From positions 35,600,438 through 35,664,437 of the forward strand of contig OZ024865.1 in the NCBI GenBank assembly GCA_964017155.1: a stretch of DNA of 64,000 nucleotides, in the 5' to 3' direction. Positions 1-10,475 of the stretch are shown here, in pieces. Source of the DNA: Oasisia sp. SBJ-2009 (taxonomy: Eukaryota; Annelida; Polychaeta; Sabellida; Siboglinidae). Position numbers and translations under genes: made by a program. The number at the start of each line of letters is the position of its first letter. The stretch's first letter is position 1. The notes below the pieces were generated by a model. That model had not been told where the DNA came from and ran no database searches. It was given only the letters and a program-made list of their open reading frames with translations.

Positions 1-14
1 AACCCCGCCATTGC

Positions 15-17
<3 letters not shown>

Positions 18-110
<93 letters not shown>

Positions 111-123
111 TCTCTCTCTCCCT

Positions 124-163
<40 letters not shown>
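18..163. repeat. (CT)n microsatellite
   Basis: Nearly pure CT dinucleotide array with a few CCCTCT variants. It lies directly before a short stretch resembling a tRNA B box (near 178-190), too little to call a SINE. Confidence 0.9.
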
Positions 164-165
<2 letters not shown>

Positions 166-2060
166 GTCGTGAAACAGGGGTTCGATTCTCAGTTTAGCGG
201 GCAACTAAAACACCAATACAACACATTATTAAATATTAGCAAAAGGCAAGTATTTGGAGTAATACTGTTGGTTTCCTATTTCATATTAATTAATAAATTG
301 TTAAAAGTGGGCGCGATGTCTCATTATAAGCTAATTAGCTTGAAGTACATCCATTTCCACTTTTGCGTATAAATGAATAATTACTTACACATGCAAATTT
401 ATTATGAAAGTTGTAATTGGTGCAGATGGTGTCACAACAATCTCCCAATACGTAGATAATAGAAAAGCAACGTAGCGCTTACTGGTCGACCTGATAACAT
501 TCCAGTGTCGTGGTCCCAGATTCGGTCTGTCCCAGATTCGGCCGGGCCTAGATTCGGCCCGAGTCTGCCGAATATGGGAGCGCAACGGTAGCGGGCCAGG
601 ATTTTCCGTTGTTACTAACATTGTTTCCGTTAAAGGGGAAGTGAAACACAGCTGTAACATTCCATATACCTAAGTGTACACTATATAAGTATACACTAAT
701 GGTGACAGAAGCATATTCACTTATCAGACAAACTGAAAAAAGTTCAGTCCCTAAATTCGGTTTTCTTTATTACTAGACATTTCTACGCAAAAACATAGAT
801 ATTGTGCTTTATTATACACGATAGGTGTCCGATATGTGTCCTATGTATCAACAAATAATATTTATTTACATTCGAAATAAAAAGGTGAAATTAAGTGGCA
901 ACTATTAATAATAACCAATTAAAATGTTCGAATCGTCACACTTCCCGAGAGCAGATTTTGACAGGCTTCAAGGGGGGGGCTTCCGAACGGAAGGTCTATC
1001 CGGACTATTTTTTTCTTTTGTTTATAAAGATGTCGGAAGTGGTTTGCGTTAGATAAGACGCTAGTTGCTAGTGGTCTTGGATAAATCACAGTAGAAATGG
1101 ATCCAACAGAGAAAGCATATGTAGCACAAGTGAGAGGTTGACATACGTAAAGCCATTCATGCTTCACCCAGCGTGCGAGGCGTCAAACCCCGCCGAGACG
1201 GCGAGAGAGGGTCGCCATTTTTATGGAATCGAGGATCTTTTACTTTGGGATCAACGTGCTGAACAATGTGAGTGTGGCATGATGTGTGTATGAATATTGC
1301 GTCCCAATGTTGACGCACATCGAATTGGAATGTTGTCGGGAGATAGCTGGCTTGCCCGACCGTGCTGACAAATGCCTGCATGAGCCATGACTGACCACGA
1401 CAGCTGTCAATGTTGGAAGTATCGGACTGTTGTCGATGTGCGATTTGCCTGCAGACTCGTTCGTTCGACCAATAGCTGATATAGTGGGGCGGATATGTGG
1501 AAAATATCAGAGGGATTGTGGGTTTGGTGGTAAAAGCACCAAAATTGGCATAGTTTATGTTAAAGAGGTATTAAGCGATTTTAGATATAGTGCCAAGCTC
1601 AATTATTCCCCTGGTGTACATAAAATGACAAAATCCAAGATGGCCGCCAATCGAAGTGTGAAAATTGAGAAAAGGTTTTATCTTCATTAATAATTGACAT
1701 AAAAAGATTAATGAAGTGTCTATTTCTATGTTTTCAGGTATGGGGATTCCAACGGAACCATCATTTGAATGGTAAAATGTAAAAACAATTAACATTTACA
1801 AGAAAAATGTGTAACATATGGTCGTAAAAATGCAAAACGACAAGAAAATTTGGGTGCAATAAATGGATTTTTTTGTATTGCCAATAATGTTGGTACAATA
1901 GCATGGAATCATATTTTCAACTGTTCATACATATTTATATTGAATATAATTCAAAACGTTAGCATCGATATTTAATAATGATAATTGCTTTCATTTTATA
2001 CAGCTTGACAAGATGAAACAAAAATAAATAAATAAAATAAAGCACCATTCAAAACAAAAT
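164..2060. other. Non-coding stretch, nothing recognised
   Basis: Only short ORFs under 90 codons with no family resemblance. A small imperfect repeat of the motif CCCAGATTCGGTC occurs near 505-560. No splice-supported exon, tRNA or complete mobile element was seen. Confidence 0.5.
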
Positions 2061-2061
2061 G

Positions 2062-2733
2062 TTGAACATAAGACTGGACTCATCACTTTGGCAAAAAAGC
2101 AACAATACAAAATAAAACAAATATACAACTGAGTGACATAATTAATACTGCAATCACTCCTGTATTATTACAACATTATTCAATTGAAGACTTGACACTT
2201 TACACAATGCCATACAATGACTGACAAACTGATATAAAATGGACTAGACACATTAACAAACAAATTTGGTAATTCCAAACGCATACAGTTGTGAACAAAA
2301 ACAATAAATCTGATAGACACTGAACTGCTGCGCGACATCACATCTTAATAGTGATCACTGTGTTCACAGTTGCGAATACGCAACTGCTGCTAGACATCCC
2401 ATCTTAAACAAAATGGTGAAAATACACAGACTCGACTCACTGCTAAAAGCCATCAATATATATATAATATACAACTGAGTGACATAATTAATACTACACA
2501 AAGTACCATCATTCGTGTATGATTACTATGTTATCTGATTGAAGCCTTCACAGTTGGCAAATGTGATACAATGGCAGATATATAGATGTAAAATGGACTA
2601 GAAACATTAACAAAACAATTTGGTAATTCCAAACACATACAGTTCTGAACAAAACAATAACTCTGATAGACACTGAACAGCTGCTAGACAGTAGACATCA
2701 CATCTTAATAGTGATCACTGTGTTCACAGTTGC
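2062..2733. repeat. Tandem duplication of about 345 bp at the 3' end of the nuclease-like ORF
   Basis: The segment around 2120-2372 recurs at about 2465-2733 (shared landmarks: ACAACTGAGTGACATAATTAATACT, 25 bases at both copies when aligned, and the stretch ending in the stop codon region TTAATAGTGATCACTGTG). The second copy carries the last codons and stop of the minus-strand ORF ending at 2705; the first copy repeats those codons as a decayed stub at about 2344-2373. This is direct sequence observation; the copies differ by scattered substitutions and small indels, so the duplication is not recent. Confidence 0.75.
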
Positions 2734-3820
2734 CACAGCAGTGGCACAGTGACGTGCACTTCAGATTAGCTTTAACACATTTGCACAGCCCTCTGCATCC
2801 CTTCTTGCAGCCGCATCTTAACAACTCTGAGCAGGACACGGCCGATTCTGGGAGTAACGTCCACGTCGGTTCCCATCCTCGCGTCGGATTCTTGCTCAAT
2901 CCCCAGGACTCTGGAGAAGGAAGATCTGGATTTCGGACCTGGGCCTGACTCCATACATGGCCAACCTGGTATGTTGCTCGTCTTGCATGCTGCAGCAGTG
3001 CAGCTTTGGTTGGTGGAATGGCGTCGATAGATCTGGCTTTTGACGTGAACATGTGCTTCCTGGTTGAGTCCACAGTAGTTTCGTCACTCCCCCGATCATA
3101 CATAAGCTCCACGTATGACTCGAGTACAGACATGCAGACATTGTCCAAACTTGTCGGTCGTGTGACAAGTCTAGCGAAGACATCCGTTGCAGCATTGAAT
3201 GACATCCACGTGTCGAAGGCTGTCTTTTTGCCTTTCCCAGCAAACAACGAGACTGTGTCACAACCGGTGAAGGCGTGGAACATGGGAAGAGCTTGTGCTT
3301 TCTCTGCACCCAAAGACGTGGCAATTTCATGAGCTGGTATGTACCTCAGGTGTTTACCCGTGCCAAACGCTATCCACATCTGTGTGTTCTCCATTGACAC
3401 AACAGTGGAGACAGCCAGGACGACAACGTCTGTATCCACTGTTCGCAGCATGATCCGCCGATGACCTTTTTCGGCCGCATCCTTGGCGTGCAGGAACATG
3501 CGCGTATCCGCCTCTTCGTGAGAGCATGGTGCCAAGGCCGAGACATCTTGATAGACACGTGAGCACAGCACATGCTTCCCACAGGTTGAGAAGACTTCTT
3601 TCTCTGTAGACAGATTTTCCACGACTTCATGTGCTAGGAAGTTGAATAGTTCTGTCTTGTTCTCGTCCACTCGCAGGAACTCCTGCCAGTTTCCCGGGAT
3701 GGAGTTGGCTGCTGCAACACGTCGTCTGACGCCCTTTACACGATTTTCTCTTGCTGTGGACTTCAGGCTATCTGGTATGTAGACATCCCAGATGATGTCC
3801 ACCCTTGTGACTCTAGCCAA
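2705..3820 (-). CDS. Intronless ORF with FEN/PIN-nuclease-like motifs and a Cys-rich C-terminal tail
   Basis: An open frame of 371 codons. Residues about 101-107 (HEEADTR), 129-136 (DTDVVVLA) and 186-188 (GCD in FTGCDTVS) have the order and spacing of the acidic metal-binding motifs of FEN1/XPG-type PIN-like nucleases (EAEA, DSD, GCDY); this link is my inference. The last 35 or so residues are a dense Cys cluster (CGCKKGCRGLCKC onward) like tesmin/CXC zinc-binding repeats. Related proteins of this layout are, as far as I recall, multi-copy and uncharacterised in cnidarians, molluscs and fishes, so it may be transposon-associated. The frame's first listed codon is TTG; it stays open upstream into a G/C-rich low-complexity tract with no convincing ATG, so the true start or an upstream exon is missing and the protein is probably N-terminally incomplete. 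No in-frame stop interrupts it. Confidence 0.6.
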   Translation of the reverse strand: MARVTRVDIIWDVYIPDSLKSTARENRVKGVRRRVAAANSIPGNWQEFLRVDENKTELFNFLAHEVVENLSTEKEVFSTCGKHVLCSRVYQDVSALAPCSHEEADTRMFLHAKDAAEKGHRRIMLRTVDTDVVVLAVSTVVSMENTQMWIAFGTGKHLRYIPAHEIATSLGAEKAQALPMFHAFTGCDTVSLFAGKGKKTAFDTWMSFNAATDVFARLVTRPTSLDNVCMSVLESYVELMYDRGSDETTVDSTRKHMFTSKARSIDAIPPTKAALLQHARRATYQVGHVWSQAQVRNPDLPSPESWGLSKNPTRGWEPTWTLLPESAVSCSELLRCGCKKGCRGLCKCVKANLKCTSLCHCCGNCEHSDHY

Positions 3821-3835
3821 CTGTGCTTTGATGTT

Positions 3836-3900
3836 TGGACGGGGACGGGAGAGGACGGTGGGGACGGTCGGAAGGAGGTGGGCGGGGGGGGGGGGAGGCT
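3836..3900. repeat. G-rich GGGGACGG-type low-complexity tract
   Basis: Short imperfect repeats of GGGGACGG followed by a run of 13 G. It marks the place where the nuclease-like ORF loses recognisable coding sequence on its 5' side. Confidence 0.7.
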
Positions 3901-4066
3901 TGTCTCCTTACTTTATCTCGAGTCTCAAACGTGTTTTAGCTGCGAAGCATTTACCCTGTAGTAGTCCCACTCCCATTCATATTACCCCAGTCCTGCTTCA
4001 TCCTTGAAGCATTTACCCACTAGTATATATATACACTCATCAACGTAGTTTCGATTTGTCTGACAG

Positions 4067-4203
4067 CACCAGTGGGAGGTGATGAAAGGTAAATGTGGCG
4101 TGTGTGGAGACTCGTATGACGGCAACCGCACCCACGAGGCAGGCGGCGAGTACGCCAAAGGCACCATAGTGCGCCACTACAAGAAGAGGTCGGTCATCAC
4201 AGT
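4067..4203 (+). CDS. Isolated exon of an AA15-like lytic polysaccharide monooxygenase (partial)
   Basis: After a plausible acceptor (TTTGTCTGACAG at 4055-4066) the frame reads KCGVCGDSYDGNRTHEAGG then YAKGTIVRHY and SVITVKI. This follows the AA15 LPMO family closely in the block K-C-G-[VI]-C-G-D ... H/N-E-A-G-G-x-Y-A-x-G-T-I-V-R. AA15 enzymes are secreted copper enzymes that oxidatively cleave chitin or cellulose. The block is only about 45 residues of a roughly 200-residue domain: the N-terminal copper-binding histidine and the downstream GYFEFRLC-type block are not found in the window. Similarity ends after VKI, and no strong GT donor is present (best weak candidate is GTCAAG at 4202), so this is either one exon of a gene with very long introns or a gene relic. 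The LTR element inserted 640 bp downstream could have separated it from the rest. Confidence 0.6.
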
Positions 4204-4215
4204 CAAGATAATATA

Positions 4216-4839
4216 CTACTCACATTTTGCTAGGGATCACTATTTAGGGCGGTATTATATTTTACGGCATGTGTATCACACAAAAACCACTTCTCAGACC
4301 ATCTGGTCAACTTATTCTGATCACCTTAAAGTGGATGGATAATGGGGCTCCGAAGACTCTACCAATAATTTCCGGCAAGTCTATCCTACTGAATGAATAT
4401 ATAACTAATGTACGGGATTCGGACACTGAATCTCCTCAATCGTAAGACATTTTGTATCAATGCTATCCACTGAATGACACAGTCTAATTGAAAAACGATG
4501 TATTTTGGCGGCTAAATAATATATTTTAATAGTCATCAGCCCGATTCTTGCGCATAATATATCTATAGCGTCTACATCCTTGAAAATGTCAAGCTAAAAC
4601 AAACAAGATCATTAGACGTATTCATTATTGGGGACAGGCAAGAATCATCACCGCAGCACAGGGCCGTCTTCAATTTAGGGTGGAAAACCAATTCAAACAA
4701 ATGTTTTATTCGGTTTTTCAGATGGCTGAATTGTAATAACAGTATTGCCCAGTTACAGACAAAGCATATTCAGCTTCGTGTTAGGAAGGGTCCAGGGGTA
4801 CCAGAGATTTGCAGCAGTTTAACTAATAAGTTGTTTGTT
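4216..4839. other. Non-coding stretch before the LTR element
   Basis: No ORF, repeat or RNA gene that I can recognise between the LPMO-like exon and the left LTR. Confidence 0.5.
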
Positions 4840-4844
4840 GGTTA

Positions 4845-5864
4845 TGTAGCGTTTGCGGGATAACACCCCGCCACCAAATCGTATCGTTTGGCGCGAGCGG
4901 TCGGCACGGAGGCGTCTAGTGGCGGACTCGGGCACACGTTCACTCACTCAGTCTAACCAGTCTAACACCAACAATATATATAAGGTTTCTACAGTTTATT
5001 ACATCAAAATCCTACCAGTACAAATCTAAGACACTCACTAAAATACTTCACTAACTAAACCAATATAAACACAATACAAATGTGACGGTACTGACAGCGT
5101 GTTTGACACGCGATCAAGCAAAGAACTCACCCACAGGTGTGGTGTGGTTCCTCAATCAGAGCACAATATGCCTCGTACGGCACAACTTCTTTCGGCACAA
5201 TGGACTGTGACAGTATCTTTGTCACAGGGCGCTCTGGAGCGGCGTGTTCGGGGTGAACAGCGTATGTGTGTGTTCCCCGACAAATGGCCCCAGTAGTCAA
5301 CCTCGAATCATTAAAATACTCCCTATTTATACTAGTGGTACTGTAGCCCGAGGACAGACGCTAGACGCCTTACCTAATATTTTGTCCAGCGCGTCTACCC
5401 CTAGAAATCTTGGCAGGGTGCCAGCGGACTCTGCACCCTGTGGTTTTCCCCAACAACAATAAAGTGGAGCATTTTCTTAAACCAGATGGCCCTAGAAATT
5501 AGCATAGACGAGCCTGCAGTGCTAGTGAACTTTCCCTCCCCTGGTAGCGTCCCAAAATACCAGGGTTGGTCCTCTGCCTCAGCCAGATGGCCCTAAAATT
5601 ACCATATAAATTGCATAGGAAACCTTCCATACTGGTTATAGTCTCTTAACTGGGTAAACACCCTCCTTGTAAAATTATATAAGTATTTGCATGGCTTTAG
5701 TAGCCCTAAATAGTGGTAGATATATATAAACAGTGGTACATAGATAATATATATATATATATTACATATATATAGATATATATCATAATATGCACATACA
5801 TACATGCATACATATATATATATATACTTATAATTATAATCGTTATCGCTGAAAAATCCCTACA
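4845..5864 (-). repeat. 3' LTR (left copy)
   Basis: 1,020-bp long terminal repeat, TG...CA bounded, offset 5,475 bp from its twin. Short ORFs inside both copies are identical shadows and are not genes. Bases 4868-4893 resemble the primer-site/LTR junction of the element (see findings). Confidence 0.95.
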
Positions 5865-5880
5865 TTACCCCCGCCCCACT
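5865..5880 (-). other. Polypurine tract of the LTR element
   Basis: On the element's sense strand AGTGGGGCGGGGGTAA lies directly upstream of the 3' LTR, the place and composition expected for the plus-strand primer. Confidence 0.8.
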
Positions 5881-6130
5881 AAAATTTCGTCCCGAAATTA
5901 TAACAGGTAACATGCATGCAACATTATAATAATCAATACAATGCTGAAAAAGAAAGCATACAATTTATACTCAAATGTTCACTTTTCACAAATGTTCATG
6001 TCCGGTTGATATGTCTTCCATCACGCGATCGTCAGTCGCATATGTTGAGCCGATGATATCCTCCGTCGTAACCCACTTCCTGGACGCACGGTAGACGCAC
6101 GTCAGTTCACCGCTAGTAGTGGACGCTCAG

Positions 6131-6413
6131 CTCAATCTCGCCTGCGTCTTCTTCCATCTTCTATCTTCTTTGCAGATAACGCTGCAGGTTGTGACCAGAA
6201 TGAATTCTGGTTCCTGCGTCTTCTTCCATCTTCTTTGCAGATAACGCTGCAGGTTGTGACCAGAATGAATTCTGGTTCCTGCGTCTTCTTCCATCTTCTT
6301 TGCAGATAACGCTGCAGGTTGTGACCAGAATGAATTCTGGTTCCTGCGTCTTCTTCCATCTTCTTTGCAGATAACGCTGCAGGTTGTGACCAGAATGAAT
6401 TCTGGTTCCTGCA
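6131..6413. repeat. 65-bp tandem repeat, about four copies, inside the LTR element
   Basis: Units run from CCTGCGTCTTCTTCC to GAATTCTGGTT. The first copy carries 7 extra bases (a duplicated CTATCTT). Each unit holds the near palindrome CCAGAATGAATTCTGG, which can form a 7-bp-stem hairpin. The ORFs on the minus strand are by-products of the repeat, since 65 is not a multiple of three and the frame rotates. Confidence 0.92.
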
Positions 6414-7449
6414 TTTTTGTGTGTACGTATCTCGTACGCAGCACTGTTATGGTGTTTGCCATAATTAGTGTCATATGACCGTCGTGGTCATACATCGTTC
6501 GCCATTGCTTGACATGTCACAGCACTGACATGTACCAGGAGAATAACGGACAACCATTGTCACCTCCACAAAGATAGAACTTCATCATATCCTTGCCCTC
6601 AGACACATAATGTGCCAATTAAGGTCGCCTGGCCTGACCAGGGTAATCGCTATCTCTGCCATCAGACAGTGTCTGCACCTTAGGGACTTGAAGCTGCCCT
6701 GTGATACAGATTCCTTGTGGCCAACTACGGCTGAGATACTGTTCTCAGGCCTATGCACTACTAACTCTTCTAGTATAGTTTCTCTGTGTATGTAACAGTA
6801 TAATCTTCCAAGATATCTATATATATGACCAACAAGAGCTAACACATGAAAACTAACTCTAATCAACTTCATCCTATTCTGTTTAGCAGAACACACCCTG
6901 TGCCAATTAAATATCTATTAAGCCAGAAGCTGCCCTGAACAGAACTGTGTTGATACTCGTTAACTTCTCTCATTACACCACTGGGCCAGTCATTGACCCC
7001 TAGACTGCAGCCATGCTGTGTGTTGACATAATCTAACCAGATGGTCTCACAGCCTGAAACAGCCACAATGACCAGTTCACTGGCTGGCTGGTCAAATTAC
7101 TTCTGTTTGACCAAGACTACTCTCTATAATTGAAATAAATGCATGAACTATGCTTCAAGACCTAGCTGGCAAAAATCAGGATGAGAAGATGAACAATTCG
7201 AAGTGATGATGACATAAAACGCAGAAAGTTGAAAGCTGTATATGGCATCATAGCAATGAGGATGGTGATGATGATGATGATGATAAAATAAATATAGCTG
7301 TCCATGTCAGCAAGTGATTCTGTCCACTTTGACTGTGCAGATATGTGCAGGAACTTTTTGTTGGAAAGTGCTTGAACGAAAACAATCACTTATTTTTAAA
7401 CAATCTTTGAAACCAAACTTTCATGTGTTGAAAATAATTGGTTACAACG
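6414..7449. other. Interior of LTR element without recognisable coding
   Basis: No pol-like motif on either strand. A partial internal repetition (TGTGCCAATTAA at about 6610 and 6900, and AAGCTGCCCTG nearby) suggests an old duplication. A short GATGAT run lies at about 7261-7284. Confidence 0.5.
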
Positions 7450-8058
7450 ACATAGGGTAGACACGATTACACCGTAACATTTGTCATGTTCGGTTCTGTT
7501 TGTCACAGACCTCGTGTTTTGTGATGTTCGGTTCTACAAACTGTAGACCTCGCGTTTTGTGACTAGCTCACAAACCATATGAACGATTACACCGTGACAT
7601 TTGTCATGTCCGGTTCTGCACGGGGCAGACCTCGCGTTTTGTGACTATTTCACAAACCATATGAACGATTACACCGACTTATATGTATTGTCCGGTTCTG
7701 CTTGTAGCGCAGACCTCGCGTTTTGTGACTATCTCACAAATCATATGAACGATTACACCGTGACATTTGTCATGTCCGGTTCTGCATCTAACAGACCTCG
7801 CGTTTTGTGACTATTTCACAAACCATATGAACGATTACACCGAAATATTTGTCAGGTCCGGCTCTGCATCTAGCAGACCTCCTGTTTTGTGAATCTCACA
7901 AATCATCTGAACGATTACACCGTGACATTTGTCATGTCCGGCTCTGCGTTTAGCAGACCTCGTGTTTTGTGAATCTCACAAATTATATGAACGATTACAC
8001 CGTGACATTTGTCATGTCCGGCTCTGCATCTAGCAGACCTCGCGTTTTGTGAATCTCT
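7450..8058. repeat. Tandem repeat of about 80-86 bp, roughly seven copies, inside the LTR element
   Basis: Each unit contains CATATGAACGATTACACCG, then a variable segment ending in GTCATGTCCGGTTCTGC, then AGACCTCGCGTTTTGTGA. Copies start near 7466, 7584, 7665, 7751, 7832, 7910 and 7991 and vary in length through small indels. ORFs crossing it are repeat shadows. Confidence 0.9.
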
Positions 8059-8337
8059 CTTTGGCAATAAAACATACCATTGCCGACTATCATTCTCAGT
8101 TGGGTGTGACATATCCTGATGATAATATGTGTTAGCGCTGTCTATCACCGACAGCGAATCAAGCCGTTATTTCTATATGACCATACATCAAATCCAGAAT
8201 CCGCCAAACATTCTACTGTATACCCTAATTCGATGAAAATATAACTAAGCAAACACCTATAATAGTAACTTGACATTATAGCAGATATAACATCTCTTCA
8301 ACAGATCCAGCTATCCATTGAAGAAACCTTTCTCAGG

Positions 8338-10116
8338 TCACCCCACCATGATCCTTTTACTGTTGTGACATTTCAAACTGTGTTGCCAGTGTCCAGAATC
8401 ACCGCAACTGTAGCATTTCCTCCAGTTATGCCACTCCGCACGACGGTCATTCTCTCCCGACATTTGTGGGCGATCTATCTTGGTTTCCACCAAAGATAAT
8501 CTTTCAGCCATACGTTGCAATAGCGTTGCAACGTCTTGACTGCCGACATTACTGCCTTCAGTCTTAGTGTGGCTGATGGACCGCAAAGCATACCTTGGGC
8601 CGGCTCTCCGAGATCGGCCCATTTGAAATGCTTCATATTCAAGCGCCAGTCTTAATGCGTCATCCACCCCCTTCGGTTTTCCTTGGAATATGTTCCACTC
8701 CATGTCAGGGTCTCCCACGGCATCTGTAAAAGCGTCGCAGGCAAGCGCCTCTTTAACATCAACGCTGGCCTCAGGATAAGCCTTTCGCACAAGTCGTTTG
8801 ATATCTTGCGCTAGTTCCGCCAGGGGTTCGCCGCGCCGGCGCTGTCTCGCCTTCATTTGCGCACGAAACGCCTCGGATTGGTATTCCGGCTCGAAGCGAT
8901 TCAACAGAGCCCGGACTAACTTGGGATAGTTAGCCCTGTCTGCTGCCTCGAGATCACTTAAGACACCCTGTGCCTGACCACGCAAACTCGTAGCCAGTTC
9001 AAGCGCGCGAGTGTCTGCGGTCCATCGGTTTAATTCTGATACCATCTCGAATTGTACCAGGTAGTCTCGGCAACTACTTTTTCCATCGTACAACGCAGGA
9101 CTTTTTGGTCTTGGGGCATTGATCTGAGTTGCTGGCACTGAGAACACCCCTTGACCTGCGGTGTTGTTACTGGCGTCATTAGGTCTACGGCCCCAACGGT
9201 CATTAACGAGACCGCTATCTGGGTGACTTGGGTTGACCCACTGACCATCTCGGTCACCAGCGTCATACACTGGCCGACAAGATGTAAACATTGGCTGCCG
9301 TCGCAGACTATCAACACCCCGGGGGGGTTGGTACTGACGAGGGTAACTCGACGCCGGTGCCCGTGTCTGAGACTGAGGTCCAACTGCCCAGTCGTAGTTA
9401 CGCATACGAGATGGAACATCAATGTCGCGTTCTGTAACGTGTACAGGTTCAACATTCGATCTGCCAACATAATCTGGCAGATTTGTAGCCGGCACCCTCG
9501 CATAGGAGGCCGTAAACAAAGGGGACGGAACACGATTGGTGTCATCTCTGCTTGGATCAGAAATAACGTTATCTGGCGCTTTACACGCCTGGAATTTCTG
9601 TGCAACCGCTACAGGTTGTAGGATGGTAGCAACGGTATCACGAATCATCGGAGTAGATTTGTCCTGGGGACTGGGCAAAACTTGGACAGTTTCTGTCCTG
9701 TTCTCAAACAGCGATTGCGCCCGGTTTCCTGCACTCAAACCAGCGCAAGTTTCTGGGAACAAATTTAGTACTGACCGTTCCAGCTCTGATCTACTAATTT
9801 CATTTAGCAGCAAATCTTCTTCAGAGGCTAATTGATTATTTTCTACCATCAACTGCTCCTCTTGAAATTTCAATTGCTGCTCTTCTAATTTCAGCATTTC
9901 TTTCTGCTGTCTCAGTTTGGACAACCTCTCACCTAGCTCAGCCTTTCTATCCCTTAGAAACTGTAATGACCTCTCCCTATCTGTTCTGTCTATTCCTATA
10001 GACCTGTCTAACCTGACAGTGGATTGCATAACGTCGGCCATCCTACCAGGTAGCCTTAGCAAAACTTCACTATCCTCGTCCTCGATCACTGGGGAATTAT
10101 CACCCACAGTTGACAT
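8338..10116 (-). CDS. gag: Retrotransposon Gag polyprotein
   Basis: 592 residues from the ATG at 10116 (the frame is open 14 codons further upstream but only with a GTG). Residues about 44-119 are a highly charged Glu/Lys/Leu-rich coiled coil. A Pro/Ser/Arg-rich linker follows. Around residues 340-480 comes a block typical of Ty3/Gypsy-type gag (YDGKSSCRDYLVQFEMV, then LATSLRGQAQGVL and LVRALLNRFEP). A zinc-knuckle-like motif ends the protein, CYSCGDSGHWQHSLKC; the last spacing is six residues instead of the usual four, so the knuckle is atypical or degenerate. Gag forms the cytoplasmic particle that packages the element's RNA. The stop TGA at 8338 is not followed by a protease or RT frame, nor is there a frameshift continuation. 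The ORF is intact, consistent with selection or recent origin. Confidence 0.9.
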   Translation of the reverse strand: MSTVGDNSPVIEDEDSEVLLRLPGRMADVMQSTVRLDRSIGIDRTDRERSLQFLRDRKAELGERLSKLRQQKEMLKLEEQQLKFQEEQLMVENNQLASEEDLLLNEISRSELERSVLNLFPETCAGLSAGNRAQSLFENRTETVQVLPSPQDKSTPMIRDTVATILQPVAVAQKFQACKAPDNVISDPSRDDTNRVPSPLFTASYARVPATNLPDYVGRSNVEPVHVTERDIDVPSRMRNYDWAVGPQSQTRAPASSYPRQYQPPRGVDSLRRQPMFTSCRPVYDAGDRDGQWVNPSHPDSGLVNDRWGRRPNDASNNTAGQGVFSVPATQINAPRPKSPALYDGKSSCRDYLVQFEMVSELNRWTADTRALELATSLRGQAQGVLSDLEAADRANYPKLVRALLNRFEPEYQSEAFRAQMKARQRRRGEPLAELAQDIKRLVRKAYPEASVDVKEALACDAFTDAVGDPDMEWNIFQGKPKGVDDALRLALEYEAFQMGRSRRAGPRYALRSISHTKTEGSNVGSQDVATLLQRMAERLSLVETKIDRPQMSGENDRRAEWHNWRKCYSCGDSGHWQHSLKCHNSKRIMVG

Positions 10117-10297
10117 GTTATATAATATTTTGCTGCCACCAGAGAAGTAACTTCTCACTAAACTATTCTACTTTAATCTATCTGAAGCGAGTAAACGTGC
10201 GGCCCGTGTGAGTTCTTTCAAGTGAGATTTTCAAGATAGATTAACCAAAAACCGTTACTACGGAACGTAGAGGAATACGGTCAGGTTTATCTACCGA

Positions 10298-10316
10298 AAT
10301 CCCACCGCTGCCACCA
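10298..10316 (-). other. Primer binding site, tRNA-Leu type
   Basis: On the plus strand the 19 bases AATCCCACCGCTGCCACCA equal the 3' end of an animal tRNA-Leu (GGTAGCG...CGCTGCC acceptor) including CCA, from memory of tRNA-Leu(AAG). It begins three bases inside the 5' LTR, so the element's minus-strand synthesis is likely primed by tRNA-Leu. Confidence 0.85.
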
Positions 10317-10469
10317 AATTGTAGCGTTTGCGGGATAACACCCCGCCACCAAATCGTATCGTTTGGCGCGAGCGGTCGGCACGGAGGCGTCTAGTGGCGG
10401 ACTCGGGCACACGTTCACTCACTCAGTCTAACCAGTCTAACACCAACAATATATATAAGGTTTCTACAG

Positions 10470-10475
10470 TTTATT
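10470..10475 (-). terminator. AATAAA polyadenylation signal in the LTR
   Basis: AATAAA on the minus strand, about 320 bp downstream of the TATA box; the copy that would act in the 3' LTR is at 4995-5000. Placement fits an R/U5 boundary. Confidence 0.45.

Noticed and set aside
160..195. B-box-like GGTTCGATTCTC after the CT array
   Set aside because: No A box upstream, only microsatellite.
5099..5805. Small ORFs repeated at 10574-11280
   Set aside because: They lie within the LTRs and show no protein-family features; duplicated only because the LTRs are.
9030..9835. ORFs of 99-191 codons overlapping gag in other frames
   Set aside because: Shadows of the gag reading frame.
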